A stretch of DNA of 64,000 nt from Ficedula albicollis (taxonomy: Eukaryota; Chordata; Aves; Passeriformes; Muscicapidae): assembly GCF_000247815.1 (NCBI RefSeq), contig NC_021700.1, positions 20,848,746 through 20,912,745 on the forward strand, in the 5' to 3' direction. The translations under genes and the position numbers were made by a program. Positions 10,995 through 25,142 of the stretch are shown here, piece after piece (position 1 is the stretch's first letter; the number at the start of each line of letters is the position of its first letter). Below the pieces are notes generated by a model. It worked only from the letters and a program-made list of their open reading frames with translations, was not told the DNA's origin and ran no database searches.

Positions 10995-11592
10995 CTATGG
11001 ATAGATTAGTTTGGCAGTTGCAATCATGTAGGTATTTCCCCAAATTATACTCTGAGAAGATGTTGATTCCTGGAGATTAGTACATAATGCTGACTCCTCC
11101 AATGTGTCGAGAATCATCCTACAAATGTTTTCTTAGTTCCTGTTAATCCAAAGTATTTTTTAAAATCTAAAAAATTTTCAGGCTGTTCCCCTTCTTTTGC
11201 ATTACCGACTATTACTGAGTGGTGAGGTTAAACAAAAAGCTAAATGAACTGAGCATTAGTGACACAGCCATTTTTATGGATGCAATTTTTATTCATACAG
11301 GTCATCATAGTTTTTTAAGTCCCAAATAGCTTGATTTCTTATATACATAATTTTGCCAGAACTTGACATCATTTTTATAATTTTTTTTTTCCTGAAGTAA
11401 CAGATTGTTTAAGATTTGCTCTTACTATAAATGGAAATGCTTGGGTAAATGAGATTTTGAAAAAATTAGATGTTATAATCAGAAGAAGGATTGCACAGTA
11501 GATACAGCATTTTAATTTTGTATACATTTATGTAAATTATCACTTTCTTTAGAGCACTGATGTATGTATTCCTTTCCCATTAATTATTGTAG

Positions 11593-11718
11593 ATCTGAAT
11601 AACTCTACCAGATCTTTTTTCCCTGTGGAATATTTGAACCTAAAGGAAAATTTTCAAAAATCCAATTCTGCTAAGTGGCCTCTACCGAGCTGCAAGAAAG
11701 CATTCAGAGTTTTTGAAG
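11593..11718 (+). CDS. RNF180: RNF180 internal coding exon: linker between RING and tail
   Basis: This 126-base exon is too short for an ORF list but fits exactly between the RING and tail exons. It begins in phase 1: the g left from the RING exon plus 'at' gives Asp. It then runs Leu-Asn-Asn-Ser-Thr, [26 protein letters not shown] and RVFE, and leaves one base that joins the next exon to make Gly. The acceptor is ttattgtag and the donor is gtaaga, a good consensus. The SAKWPLPSC motif and the phase pattern match the corresponding stretch of mammalian RNF180 from memory. The segment is basic and has no recognised domain. It probably forms the cytosolic linker between the RING and the membrane anchor (inference). 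No frameshift or stop is present. Confidence 0.93.
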
Positions 11719-14700
11719 GTAAGATTTTAAATTTTTGTCTAAATATCATTCAATCTCAAGTGTAATATTTGAAAATAAGACTGTGATTAATACATGCCAT
11801 TGGCAAACAGTCGGATGATTCTTAAAGTAGAGATGAGTTTAATTCTTGTGGTGATTCATACTCAGTGCTATGAATCTAAAGACAAACTTCAAACTGTAAA
11901 AAGACAATTTTCTATGTACCTTTTCATTTATTTTTTAATCTTTAATTCTGTGCTCATTATCAGGATAATTGTATGTAGCTTCTTTCATAGAAAAAAATTC
12001 TATCTGCATAGTGGAATGAAGAAAATTACTCTAGGAAAAAAGTTACTGGTTCTGACCATGGTCAGTAAAGACCTCTCAAAAAATCAGAATCAGTCTTTTA
12101 TGAAAGAAGTAAAACAAAATTTTTGAATCATACATATTATTCTATACATAATACATATGAAATAGAGTAATAGGTATGGGTGTTTTAGTTTCATTTTTCT
12201 CTTTATTGCATGAAGAAAGCTTAGTCCTCTTGTTGCTACTTTAACACTTAACCATTTTCATGATTAACTGATTATTAACTGAACAACTTTTAAGTTAGAC
12301 CACCTAAATGCAGGATTCACTGTTTACCCATATTTCCCTGTTTTCAATCTAATTACTTTCTTCACCAAGCCTCAGATGTGCATTTATTTATATAGGTACT
12401 TGTAAATACTTTCCATAGTGATGAGTCTTGCTAGCAGACATAATTTTCCTGTTTGTAAGAACAGAGTGCTTCTAAAAGTATGTGGAAAAAATAAAACAAG
12501 ACTTCTATTTTATATTCCTTTATAAGTCTACCTAGGCCTTTGTAAAGGTGAAATTTGATAAATTCTGGTACTCCACTTATAAAATCATATCACATAAGGT
12601 CACAGTTTGATTCTGAAAATATCAAGAAATGTTCCTGGCTATCAAAAATAGCAGACTTGAGAAGTTTGAGAACTGGTGAATTATCTTTGATACTAATCAG
12701 AGAAGAAACTGTTGGCAAGACAAACTAAGAGGATTATTTATTTTCTCTAACAGGAGTTAATGTAGTATGGGTCTTAATGCTGGGTTAATTTTATTATATA
12801 TTATGTATGTGACATAGTTCCTTTATGTTTTGTAGTGTTATGTGAGTTATGCCTCTCATAAATATATTTCACAATGCTAAACATTGTACAAGGCATAAAT
12901 AATTAGAAATAAAAGAAGGAGCTGGGGAGGTCATACAGTTTCAGTATTGTGCCACCTGAAAATCTGCCATATTGTTCAACAAAGGTAATTTTGAATCCTG
13001 GAATTATGTGTCTCCGCATAAAGCCCCACACTAATTGGGAGCATTGTTAGGTCTTGTTAATAAGACAGACAAACCAAAAAGCTGTGTGAACCTTTGTCTT
13101 TGCGTTCCTAAATAAAATGGTTGCTGCCATGTCTCTCTTCTGACTTTTTATTTCAATAAAAACTATTGCAAATTTGTGTGCTTTCAATATGCAAATACAT
13201 AGTATTTTCTTTCTGGACAGTTTATTTGGGCTTATATCTAAATTGTGCTTGGCAACACCTGTAGTTCCATATTTGGTTTTCATAATTGCTTGTGTTCTCT
13301 GGCTCAGGGGGCTGCTAGGAACTTAACAGGCATAAAATACTGAGAATAGTGGAAGCAAAAGTCTTCTGACACCATATTAGATTCCATTGCAAATGCAACC
13401 CATGATATGGCTGAGATCTGAGGGGATAAAGAGGGTACTTAATTTTCTTTAAATTAAGAATCTAATAGCCTAATAGGATGTTAGAATTTCAGAAGTCAAA
13501 TATAAAGAATGGGAAGAGGAAAGGGTGGGTGCATGAGTAGAGTGACTTGAGTAGAAAGGGATATGATTACAGTGCTTAGAAAACAATGAAATCTTGCAAA
13601 TTTGAATGTGAAAATATCCACCTCTGTATAGTAGTGCACTGTCAAATACTGCAATACAATACTGCATTGTCAAAGAAGAAATTCTGTAGCCATGTTAGAA
13701 ATGGATATGCTTTTTCACTTTCATATCCAGCAGGCCCAGGGTTCACTGTGAATGTAGAAGCTCTTTTTGTATGATTCCAGCTTTCATTGTGACAAAACCT
13801 CTTCCACAATACCATTTTAATATCACAGATACAAAAGTAGCAAACCTTACCCAGTAAATCACTCATTAGAGATGCTAGATAAAATCAGACCTCATTGGGA
13901 TACGAGAATAGAAAGATGGCTGTTAAGAAGTCTAGATTATATACAGACTTTATCAGGTTAACTAATTTTGACTTTCTGAACATTGCAGAGCTGCTAGATA
14001 AAATCAAGCAGCCTCTTTTTCCTCTTTCTCCTCTTTTTCCTTACTTTTTCTCCTGAATGGATTCACTAAGCCAAATATATTTGGTAATCTACATGTGAGT
14101 CTTCTTTCATAGGAGATTTTCCATGAGGAATGTAGAATTATCTTTAAAAATACAACCAACCATAGTTTTTCAGTTCTTATGCAAAAAAAAACCTCAGCAC
14201 TGCAGCACTTTTGGGCTTTGAGCTGATGAAAATTGCTCCAGATTTGTTTGCCCTTGTATTGCACTGCATTTTTTTCCATTAAAATAATCAACAGAATTTC
14301 CATTTGTTTCATAAACATTATTTATGGTATAAGTAATGCTTATACCAGCTCTCTATATGGTATGTTGTGTTTGGTCAAGGATAGGTTAATGATAAAATGG
14401 AAACCCTATTCAAGAAGGAAAGCAATTATTTTCCCATTCAGATTATTAAAACATGGAAAAGTTAACAAGCTGATTTTAAATATTTCTCTAAAATATCTGT
14501 TTCATATGAGATAAACAAAGATAGTATATTAGTTATTTTTTTGAGTATTGACAACTTTAAAAAAATGTAATTGCACAATAGAAATAACATCACAATTACT
14601 GGTTTCCTTGAATGGATTTTAAAAGAGACAAATAGTGTAGTTTGAACAGGAGAGTTAAATAGCAAATAAACTCAATTGGATCCTATTATCATATATTCAT

Positions 14701-15889
14701 AGTTGAATAACTTAAGTGTGGCCTTTGTATGCCATTAAGGTGGAATTGCATTCTGTAAGTGCTGTACAGTCACAGGAAGTTCACCAACTAAGGGTAAGTC
14801 TCCAAAAGTAATGTGGGCTAAAATGAATGATTAGAATAATTTAAATTGCAAATATAATACTTAATTTGACAGTGATTTTGGTGTAATCAAGTGCAGAAAT
14901 TAAAAATTACTGAGACATTTACTACAGTGGGCCTAAAAGTGTTTTTTTCAAAAGCTTTTGCATAAATCTGAGATAGAAATATGTCGAAGAGATAGAGGAT
15001 AAAGTAGTCAGGATAATGATGGTAGCATTGTAGGTGGATGCTGGCTGCCTGCATACAGAGTAAGGTTGTAGAGATGGCCTAAGAAAAGTAGAGGCAGGTA
15101 TTCAGAACAGGAGAAAGGATTATGAAACCTCTGAGTTACAGCCCTTGGTGGCTATTTGAAATCATAATTATTCCTAGGCTAATAGGAATCCCCTGCAACT
15201 GTTACTGTTGCTGATTTTTTTATTTAAAATATGGCAATTACATTGAAAGTCTGGTCAAAAATATAATTTTTTTCCTATATTTTCAAATTTTTAATCTAGA
15301 AAACGTCCCCTCAGTGTTGCATACTATGAAATCCGTGCAGATTCTTTCTTGATCTCATGTCTTTAGGTATTTAATAAAAAGATTGACTTTTGCATCAGTC
15401 AAGGATTGCTCAATAGAGTGTTTTCCAAGCCTACTAAACCCTCGTGGAAATTACCACCACCTTAGTAGGTCGTATCTGCCATGTCCTTTTATGTAATCAT
15501 TCTCTAGAGAAAATTATGAACATGTCTTTTAGAAAAAGCTTTTAATAATACCTGTTGGTATATTTCTTTATGTCTCTGTCATTAAAATAGGGGTAGAATA
15601 TTAAAATTTACTTTCTTGATTCAAGATTCTTGTAGATGGTTTCAGTTTGATAGGCAACAAAGGCAGGATGCTAAAACCAGAAAATTTATGGGTTTTAAGT
15701 TCATAATTCCTTGTTTAAAAGAACCAAAAAAACCTGATACCTGTTTTCAAGTTCAGATAATGTGATCTATTGAGAAGAAAACAAGTGATACTGAAAATAG
15801 AAGGTGCAGCATTTAATTTTTGCTATAAAGAGTAGTGCTGGCAGAAGGCTCCCAGAATAATCCTTCTTTTGAACTATTTTTCTCAAGTT

Positions 15890-16205
15890 CTACTATTCCA
15901 TCCCATCAGAGTCACCCAGAGCAGGTGACACAGGAACTCATCCAGGTGGGTTTTGAATGTCTCTGGAGAGCTTCCCTGGGCAGCCTGCTCCAGTGCTCTG
16001 CCACCCTCAACATAAAGTTCTTCTTCATGTTGAGGTGGAATTTCCTGTGGTTTATTTTATGGCCATTGCCCATTTCCCAGGCTCTGGACATCACTGAACA
16101 GACATCATCCTCTTGGCACCCACTTTTGAGATATTTATATGCTCTGACTCCTCTCTAGACTAAACAGGTGCAGCTGCCTCAGCCTCTCCTCATAAGATCC
16201 TTCAG
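15890..16205 (-). mobile_element. CR1 3' region fragment
   Basis: Reverse-complement CR1: 'gggcagcctgctccagtgc', 'aaagttcttcttcatg', 'ccaggctctggacatcactg', 'ctcagcctctcctcataag'. The 3' tail is missing at the left end. Confidence 0.78.
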
Positions 16206-18129
16206 TAGAGCTTGTGAAATCACAAAAAGTTAATTTGTACACATGTATTTCTCAAAAAATGCATTCGCAATCTGCATTCTTCACAGAAAGTGTATTTTCT
16301 GCCTAGAAAGACACACTTCACTGGAAAATGTTATCTCAGATTTTCTGTTAGGCTTACAGTACACTAATACAGAAAAGACAGAATCCAAGCCTGCTCGTTG
16401 AATGTTTTAGGTCAGCTCCACGGATGGCAACTTTTGTCATTTTGTTGATTTGTCAGCACTTGGACCCTAACTCTTGGACCCATTTTCCTTGCCCACAAGT
16501 TCTTTCAGCTCCTCTTGGTAAAAATGCAGGACTGGTTTCTTGATTCCCCCTTGGGTCCTGTGGAACAGCTGTGCTTTGACTTGCCTTTATGCCTCTTCTT
16601 CTGCACCTCACCAAGTAGAAGTCAATCTGAAAGGGAAGGAAAATGGAAGAGGTAGTTTGAAATAAAAAGGTCATTGCCACAGAGAAGTCTAAAGCTTCAG
16701 CTTCAGGGCTGCCACTTCCTTCCCTGTTGTTTTGCCAAGTGTTAGTACAAAACATGGTGTATCAATAGCCTTGTTTATCTTCTAAGCTGTTTTGCAGAAG
16801 CAGTCCTTTAGGGATTCCTCCAGAGCCACATTCTCATTGAAAAGGATGTTCTGTAACATTTTCCATTGCTGAAGACTGCCTCTAGCACTGGCCTGTGTAG
16901 GAGAGTAATTTACTGCTCAGAAATTATGGTTACTGATTTGCCTCTATTGGTTCGTCAGTGCACTGAAGGAAATGAAATTCTAATTTTTATGTGTCAGGAT
17001 TTCTTGTTTCCATTTAACCATGATACTGTAAGACTAGTGTACCAGGAATATTGACAGCTGTAATTATGTAACATGAAGGATTGTGATAGAATGGCCATAA
17101 ATGGCAAAAAAATGGCAAAAAAGCATAGTGTAGCCTTTCCCCATTTGGCATATCCCTGAATGAATATTGGATTGGCATCTTCAGTTATGCTTAGGCAACC
17201 AAGAGTTCATACTGGTTAGTGAGACAAACTAAGAACATCTTGGACATCTTATGATGCCGTGGTCCCGCAGCTGTACCAGAGATACCCAAATGAACTTGTA
17301 GGGGAGTTAGAGGTATTATGGTTTTGACTCTGCAGCTTACAGTTCCTAAAAGCTTTTAAGAAGGTCCTTTTCTAAAGATGCTTGATAAGATATAGCTGTG
17401 TTCTGGGTAAGAAGGAAAGTCCTTTGAAGCATTAATAGCCAGTTAAAAGATACCAAATAAAGAATAGAAATATATGACAAATTCTTCTCACTGAAGAGAT
17501 ATCATATGCATTCTGTATGGGTCTGTATTACAGTTTGTATTATCCAGTATATTTTTTACAAGATACGAAGATGTAACATTTGCTTAAAGTACTGAAATAT
17601 TTTTGGATAATAAAAATTAAAACCAAGTGTACGCAGTGGCAGGAGACTGTCTTGGTACCTAGTGTTCTTCAGCAATGTTTACACTGTTTTCCTTTCATCA
17701 CAAAATAAGGTAGTTAGAGGGAAAGGTGCAGACAAGAGAAAAGAGAAAGTCAGTTTTAAATTGTTTCCTGATGAGGAATATGTAAATAGACTAGAATGCT
17801 TCACACAAGGAAAGAGATTACTAAAAGAGGGGGGATGATTGCAGTGATTAAGATCAGGAAAGGCTGACAGAAATGTATGTGCTGCTGTTACTCATTGTCT
17901 CATAATAAAAGAACTAGAACTCTGCAAAAGAACTAAAAGACATTAAATAAAATCATCATTACCCTAGAGCATGGGTTCAAATAATGACAGATTCTTGTTC
18001 CTGTTAAACTCAAAGATACCATGTTTGTGTGCAGAGATCCTGGAAATGCAAGTACCTGGGACAGAGAGGGAGGAGGATTGCAATATGCTTGCCTTGTTGT
18101 TATTTTTTTTCAATCCCAGCCAATTCCTC

Positions 18130-18190
18130 ATAGTTCCATAGAATGATGGAGTAGGAAGGCCTTTAGACTACCCAGTATGCCTGTATTATA
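18130..18190 (-). mobile_element. Possible remnant of CR1 3' tail
   Basis: 'ttccatagaatgatgg' followed by 'aggaaggcctttagac' resembles the reversed CR1 terminus, but is short and diverged. Confidence 0.35.
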
Positions 18191-21100
18191 AGACACTGTT
18201 CTACAGTTTGATAAAATAGTGTCTTCCGTTACAATTTTATTTAAGCCATCATAAAAGGGTTTTATTTTATTTATTAAATAAGATCACATAAATATTTACT
18301 ATTTACTCTCTGGAGATAATTGAAAACAATACATAATCTTAGTTTAACCACATTAGGTAAACTTTGAATTACTAGTATTTTGAAGTGGTAGTCTTTAATT
18401 CCAGAATTTGTTCAGGGCATTTGTTCATTGGTTTTAATATTTATGTTATATGTAAAATTCTGCTGTGATTAGTTCAGGTTCAGATTGATCTCTGTGAACA
18501 AGTGGAAGCAAAGATGTCTTTTTTCTTTACCAATGACGGGAATTAGCAAGTGTTTTTCATGTGTTTTAGTGGAAGTGGGGAATAATCCTTGCCAACTATG
18601 CTAAGAAGAATAGGGAATAGGGGAAAATGGTTATATTATATTTTTAATTAGCTGTTAGCTATAGCTGTTAACTATTATGTTTAGTAAATTTTATGTCATG
18701 CATTCTTCCACAGCACTGAAATGCACTGCCTAGGAGATCAGTTTGTACTAATGCAGCCACTGGAGAGTTTCAACTCTGCTGGTGTAAATACATCTTCACT
18801 CAAAAATTGTTTCCCTGGTGTTCGGTCCATTGATTTGATACCTCACAGAAACTCTGTTTGCTATAAAAAGAATAATTTTTGATTGATAATAGATGGTAGA
18901 TGTATCAGTTGGCTTCATTGCTGTCAATTAGTTCATAGGAGAGAAAGCAGGACAACCATGTACAGTGTTTTTCCTGCCTAACGTGTCTGTGATTACTACT
19001 TCATATACATCTCTACCAGTGACAGATAGCTCTGTGCCCATTCCGAATTTGGACATAAACACAAGTTGACTTTGATCCTGAAGAATTTATTGGACAGAAA
19101 CCTGACAAGATTTTTGGAAGAATAAGGTGCTTGCACAGTGTACTTGTGAAAAGTTAGGCAACATTTTCAGGCGATACAGAGTTGTGGAGACCCTTTAAAG
19201 TGGAAACAAAAGACAACATTTTAATTTGAGGAAGGACAAAACAGGAACCATGAAAGCATTCAAGGTGATGTGTGAGAATAATAAGCAAGAAAAGGTAAAC
19301 ATATTTTAATTAGTTCAGAGCCAGACTAGGCATACATTCTCAAAGAAGCCAGAGATGTGCAAACAGCAGAGTAACTTCAGGAGCTTTGGTGAATATACTC
19401 ACTAAGTAGATAAAGTTCAATGTTTGAAATGGCATCAGAAAAAAATCAGAGATTAAAACCATTACACATCTAATCAAGGATTAAAGGAAGGAATTTTTAA
19501 CTGTTCATAATCATTTTATTTCAAATAGCTTCTTTCTTGTTAACTTTTTAATAATCCTGCTTTATGAAAATTTATTTTTAATTTTCTGTTCAATATCTAT
19601 GAAGGCTTTTTAGACAGAAATCTTGGCTAACTTCCTAAAAACTGGATAAGTACTGCCAGAAAACTTTCAGTTCAGAAATACTGTGCCAGCTTTCAAAAGA
19701 TATAATCTTGTACTTTGGATTTTTCATTATCTGGAGGAATATTTCTTCTGTCTGCTCAGATGGGAAATAGGAATTTTGAGCATTGACATTAGCTAAAGCT
19801 GAACATGCCTTTTTTTAAAGGCAGTGGCATGGCTCCAAGATAGGTCATTCACCAGTTTCTCTAGAGAAATTAAAGGAGTCGTGTTGCCAGGTTTGCAAAT
19901 AAACTAAATGTTTCCTGTAAATGCACAGAACCTTGTCTTACAGAGCGGTGTGGTGAGGCATGCCTATTATATGTATTCCCTCTGATCTCTGCTGTCACAC
20001 TGTCCCTGTCTTAAGAGAAGTAGGGCAAATTCGTTAATTTATTTTTAAGGAAGTATTTGCATTACTGTTATCTACGGTTATTACTAACATTGGCTTGAAA
20101 CATTAAAGCCTGAAGCACTGACGGGGTTGTAACAATAGTTACAAAACTCTGCAAAGCTTGTTGTTAGATCACCATTAGTATTATATATTATGTTTTGACA
20201 AAATAGAGCTATCATGCAGATCACAAAGTAAGAACCTAGAGAGAATTAAGCAACATGCCAAGTAGCATTTGCAGTAAAGACAAGAAACAATATGACATAT
20301 TTTTTCAATGTTATTCTGTACTTTTTCAGTCATCTCTTAGTATATAACAAGATTACCTATAAATATCAATGGTGTTTGCCTCTCTATATATTGTGAGGTA
20401 GCAGTCTGTAAAGAGAGAGCCTAAAGAGGTGTAAGTACTTAGGGAGGGAAAAATGAAACTAGAGGGAGCCAGTGCCATTACATCAATGTGACGCGAAACA
20501 GGTGAAGGCTTTTGTGATGATAACTTAGCAAGAGTTGCTGGCAGCTGAAATACAGTATTTGGTGGTCTGGGAAGATGACAAATACAACATGATGCACAGA
20601 AATGTTCAGTGATAAAATGTAGGAACAGTAGGAGAAAGATGAATGATGATGATGAGAAAGCAATTAGATTAAGAAAGTGGAAGAGAAACAGAAAGTAAAT
20701 TAAAAACAAGATGAAAACTCATTGATTTAGAACATTCTGAATACTTTTAAAATTTTTTTTTTCATATACATGCACATACCACAGAAAATTAAATACCTCA
20801 AGCTGCTGTTTGAAATTCCCTGGTTTGCACTGTCTGCATTGTCATGGCAAAGACAGAATTTGTCCACAAGTTAAATTTGCTGTTAAGATACTGTTAAGGA
20901 AATGTGAACAAAAGTGACTTCAACTCCCTGTCTTTAAGGCAAATGTATGAAAATTACCATAACTGTAATTCATGTGTCATCAATATGCATGTATAAGTCA
21001 TAGCTTTAAAATCAAAGGAAGACATTTTATGGTCTAGAATGTATGCAGCATATGCGTTTAGATCTCTATGACATGCATAAGACCATGCATTCATTCCTTG

Positions 21101-24005
21101 ATATCAGTCCTCAGCTGTTACGTAATATCCTGACTGTTTGGTACTTTTTGTGTTTTGGTTTAGGGGAAGAAAGAAAAAGCAAACAGATAATTTTCTTAGT
21201 TACTTAAAAAAAAATCTGCTTGCAGAGTATCTTCCAAAATTCCTTCGAGTTTTCCAAAGTCAAGTGACTTTTACACTGTGACATGTGGATTAATTACTCC
21301 CATTTTAGTATGTATCCTAGCAGTTAAACTAGCCAAGTGGCTTCTATTTGTGAATATTGATAATTATAGAATAATCACTGATGATTATGTTTTCTGTGAT
21401 AATAATCATAGACTGAGCATGTTTTCTAAGGTCATTATGCCTTCCCATAGTCCTCTCGTTTTTTGATTCCTTTATTTTCAGGAAAATAAGCAGCAAGACA
21501 AAAAATACGATTTTTTCTACTTTTTTCTTTGAATTTGTGAGAGGCACTGGACATAGTTGTTATTGAATAATTCTCATGGATTTGGAAAATATATTTCTCA
21601 TTTAACAAATGAGTGAGATTTTAAGTTATGAAGAACAGCCAATGTAAAATGTGTATGCATGCAATTTAATGTGGCTTTATGGATTTTGGCATTAATTTTT
21701 AAACTTCCTAATTTTCTTTTCCAACAATCTGTTTATTTGTCATGATATACAAGCTAACTTCATGGGTTCATATTTTAATTGGTAAAAGCTGAATTATTTA
21801 GCTATAAAATAGCAAGAGGTAAGCGCCTTCAGACGTTTTATTTCTTTATTTGCTTAGTATTCTAAACATCGTTAACTCGTAAAGAGATACTTTTTCTTAG
21901 AATTCGAACTAATAGTAGGAATTTGCAAAAAAATTAACTTTTAAATAATTCTCACTGAAATCTGACAAGCTGTATTTGAATTGAAAAAGAACTTTTATTT
22001 ATTTCCAATCCAGAATAAAACTGTCAAATCTCTTTGTAAAGTGAAAATAATTGTAATTGTGATGGAATGCAATTTCAGTATTTCACAGAGAAAAAACTTC
22101 AAATGGCAAGTTGCCTCCACTCTGTCCTAAAGGCATAAGAGATGTTAATTTAAGGGATTGACCATAAATAATCCAAAGAAATTCTAAATTCAAGTATGGC
22201 TTTATGTATTGATTTGTAGTTAATAATCTTAAATTCTGCATTTATTTTGTTTACACATCTCTGTAGAAAAACTCTCAAATTAGCTACCAAAAAAAATGCA
22301 CTTACAGTTTTGAAAATAATATGGGAAGTTAGAGCAGTACGAAATAAATATTTTTAAGAACTGGCCTTTTTACAGGAACTTCTGTTATTTTGGTTGAGGG
22401 TTTTTTTATCCTTTCCATTTTGTATATGTCTGATTCTCTTCCCAGATCCATGTAGGATTTATAAAGTTTTCAGAAAGGGGAGACTATTCTTAGATATACA
22501 TGCCAACAGTTTTGCTTATAGCAGACAGCAAGAAGCATTGTTTGCCTGGTGCTTGATTCTGCAGGACTGAAGTTTTTACAAGCTTTTTGTTTAGACAAAT
22601 GAAATGTATGCTGGTGACACTTCCACATTTTAGGATTTTTGCATAGTGTTGTCTGTGGCATGTTGTTCTTCTGTTCATATTAAATGCCTTACAAAAGTCG
22701 CAAAAAAGACATCGAACAGTGATTCCCAGCTCTGCCTTATGGAAAGGAGTGTCCCTTGTAGAATCAAGTCTTGTGTCCCATATGAAAGGTTTCAGGACAT
22801 GGCTTTTTCATATTTTCACAGTAATCAGTTGCTTATCTAGACTCTTTTAGACAGGGTTCTTTGACACCTTTAAAAAGCAGTTACTCTTAGCTCCTCACTA
22901 ATTTTCTTGTGTGCAACCAATTTGTTCATGTGCAGAGGGCATCTGTATCATATGCACAGTGAGTTCAATAAATCACATTTTAAGCATGCACAAACAACTA
23001 CTTAAACATGATTTTCCTCTCTGAGACTGTGATAGAATTCATCACTTAAACCAAAAGCCCAGTAAAAGTCTGTAACTGGTAAGAAGACAACAAACATAGT
23101 GAATGTAAAAATGATTTCAGGAAAGGAAAGTACATTTTTACACCTTAGTAACATTTTACATCCAGGTTTTCTAAAGCCCAATAGCTATCAGAAAGTAGGA
23201 TGTGGATTTTGGGGAAGGAAAAGAAAAGGAGAGATATTACAGCTATCGTGTAAGTTTAGTCATGAATATAAGGTGCTGGCGGCCAGTGAGAGCCGAGGTA
23301 AGGTGAAATCAGCAGGGCAAGAGCAGAGAAATATGCAAAGAGTGCAGAGAGGAAGCAAGTAGAAGGCAAGAGCAGGATAGTGAGGGAGGTTTGGGAGGAT
23401 CCTTTTTCTGTGGAAAAGGCCTTGGAAAATGATAGTAAAAGTTTTCACACAGGAAATCTGAAGGTTCTGGTGTGCATCCTGGAGAAAGAAGAGTTTGTGA
23501 TTTGGCATGTCTCTCTAGAAAAAAAAGTCTTCTAAGACAGCAGGTGTGTGGAACTGAAATACTAAGGCAAGAGGGTAGTGAGGTTCACGCTTTTAATACA
23601 GAAGAAGTGGATCTCTGGATCTGAGAAGGATGGTCGTTGCATTGAATGACCTTGGTTTGGAGAAGGACTGGGAACTTGAGTTTCAGTGGAGTGCTTGAGA
23701 CCGATTTAGAGCTTGGGGCACAAGATGAGAAGCCAGTGGGACATGCCTACAGTCAGTCACACAGGATAAGTGCTATTCTCTCATAAACCTCTTTGGCAAT
23801 ATATGATTTTTCTCTCTTGGAAATACAAATCTCACAGCTTTACTAGCAAATTTTGCAAATTAGCTATTGCATTAGGATAACCAGAATATGATGCCTCTTG
23901 ATATGCGTATGGGAGAAAGCTGGCATTTGTGTATGAAGTTTGGGATGATACTTCATTTGTGACAGCAACCTGTATACTTGAAAAATTATAGAATACTTGG
24001 AAATT

Positions 24006-24130
24006 TTGTTCTTTTTTCCATGCTATCATCAAGTGTGCAGGTGACAACAAATTAGTAGACTCAGTGGTGGGGCTGCTATTCAGAGAGAACAAGAAGTTGG
24101 AGAAATGCAGGTGCTTCATCAGACAAAGAC
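24006..24130 (+). mobile_element. Possible diverged CR1 ORF2 fragment
   Basis: 'tgtgcaggtgacaacaaatt' resembles the CR1 reverse-transcriptase region around the F/YADD motif (FADDTKL). The Asp-Asp pair is no longer intact here. Very degraded; may belong with the larger fragment 240 bases further on. Confidence 0.4.
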
Positions 24131-24369
24131 CCTTTTGCCAGGCACCTAAAAAGAAAAACAGACCCAAGCAGGACATGGAAAATACAGTGTAAAAGAGCAT
24201 TTAGCAAGCCAAATTGAGGACTTGTTGGAATGCCACAGTGGTCTGTGTAGTTCAGAACATTCATATGTGATTTGGGAAAGTGATACATATGTAACTGGTA
24301 AAATTTCTAGTGGTATTAAATTACACCCTTCACTGATGATAGTAAGTATGAAATTGACAGCTAACAGTT

Positions 24370-25142
24370 CTTTTGATCAGTGACCTAGAGGAGGCAGCAG
24401 ACTACATTTTCATCAGGCCTGCAGAGAACAGCAAAGAACAGATTGATAGACTCAGCCAGGGCTACCATTCAGAGATAGTTAGACAAGCTGTAGAAGTGTT
24501 CTGGAAGGACTCTGAAGTTTAACAAGGACAAATGCTGAGACCTGCAGCTGGGAAGGAAGAGCCCCTGGCAATGAGACAGGCTGGGCACTGAAAGCCTAGG
24601 GACAGATCTCTGTAAAGAGCCCGGGCATCCTGATGGAGAGCAAACTGTATGTGAGCTGGAAGTGTGCCCTGGCAGTGGAGAAGGCCAACAGCATCCTGGG
24701 CTTTGTGAACAGGGGTATGATATATGAAAACCTGTAGATGAAGCTTTTATCCCCTGCTCAACACACCACATCTAAAATCCTGCAGTTTTGCCTTCCTCTC
24801 CTGTACGGGGAAGATGGCAGTAGACTGGAGCAGGTTTAGCAGAGTGACCCAGGTTTAGCTGGGATGCTCAGAGGCCTGGAGAACCTGGCCTGGAAGGGGA
24901 GGCTGCAGGAACTGGCTTCTTCAGTCTGGGGAAGGGTAGCCTTTGAGGAGAATCTCCACTCAGCCATATCATACCTATAAGGAGACCAACAAGAGGACAG
25001 ATCAGCTGTTCACAGTGGTGCATGGCAAGACGATGAACATTAAGTGATAAGAAAAGTTCAGACTGCAAGTAAGGAAAACACTTTCACTATGAGTACAGTC
25101 AGGTGCTGGAGCAGGTACCCACAGAGGCATTATGCATCCACA
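24370..25142 (+). mobile_element. CR1 LINE: degenerate ORF2 3' part and 3' UTR
   Basis: Contains 'gagaaggccaacagcatcct', 'gcctggagaacctggcc', 'ggaggctgcagg', and 3' UTR-like 'ggtgctggagcaggtaccca'. Heavily interrupted, with no usable reading frame. It belongs to a subfamily different from the 5455-6322 copy. Lies in the long RNF180 intron. Confidence 0.75.

Larger units (their letters stand above)
6951..11592 (+). other. RNF180: RNF180 intron between RING and linker exons
   Basis: A 4,642-base intron bounded by gtataa and ttgtag. It contains an unassigned coding-like stretch at 7536-7980, an old CR1 tail at about 8465-8680 and a 118-bp tandem duplication at 10759-10994. The rest (6951-7535, 8681-10758, 10995-11592) is AT-rich sequence without recognisable features. 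Confidence 0.85.

Noticed and set aside
20353..20709. 118-residue minus-strand ORF
   Set aside because: Phe/Ser/Leu-rich translation of purine-rich DNA; no recognisable protein.
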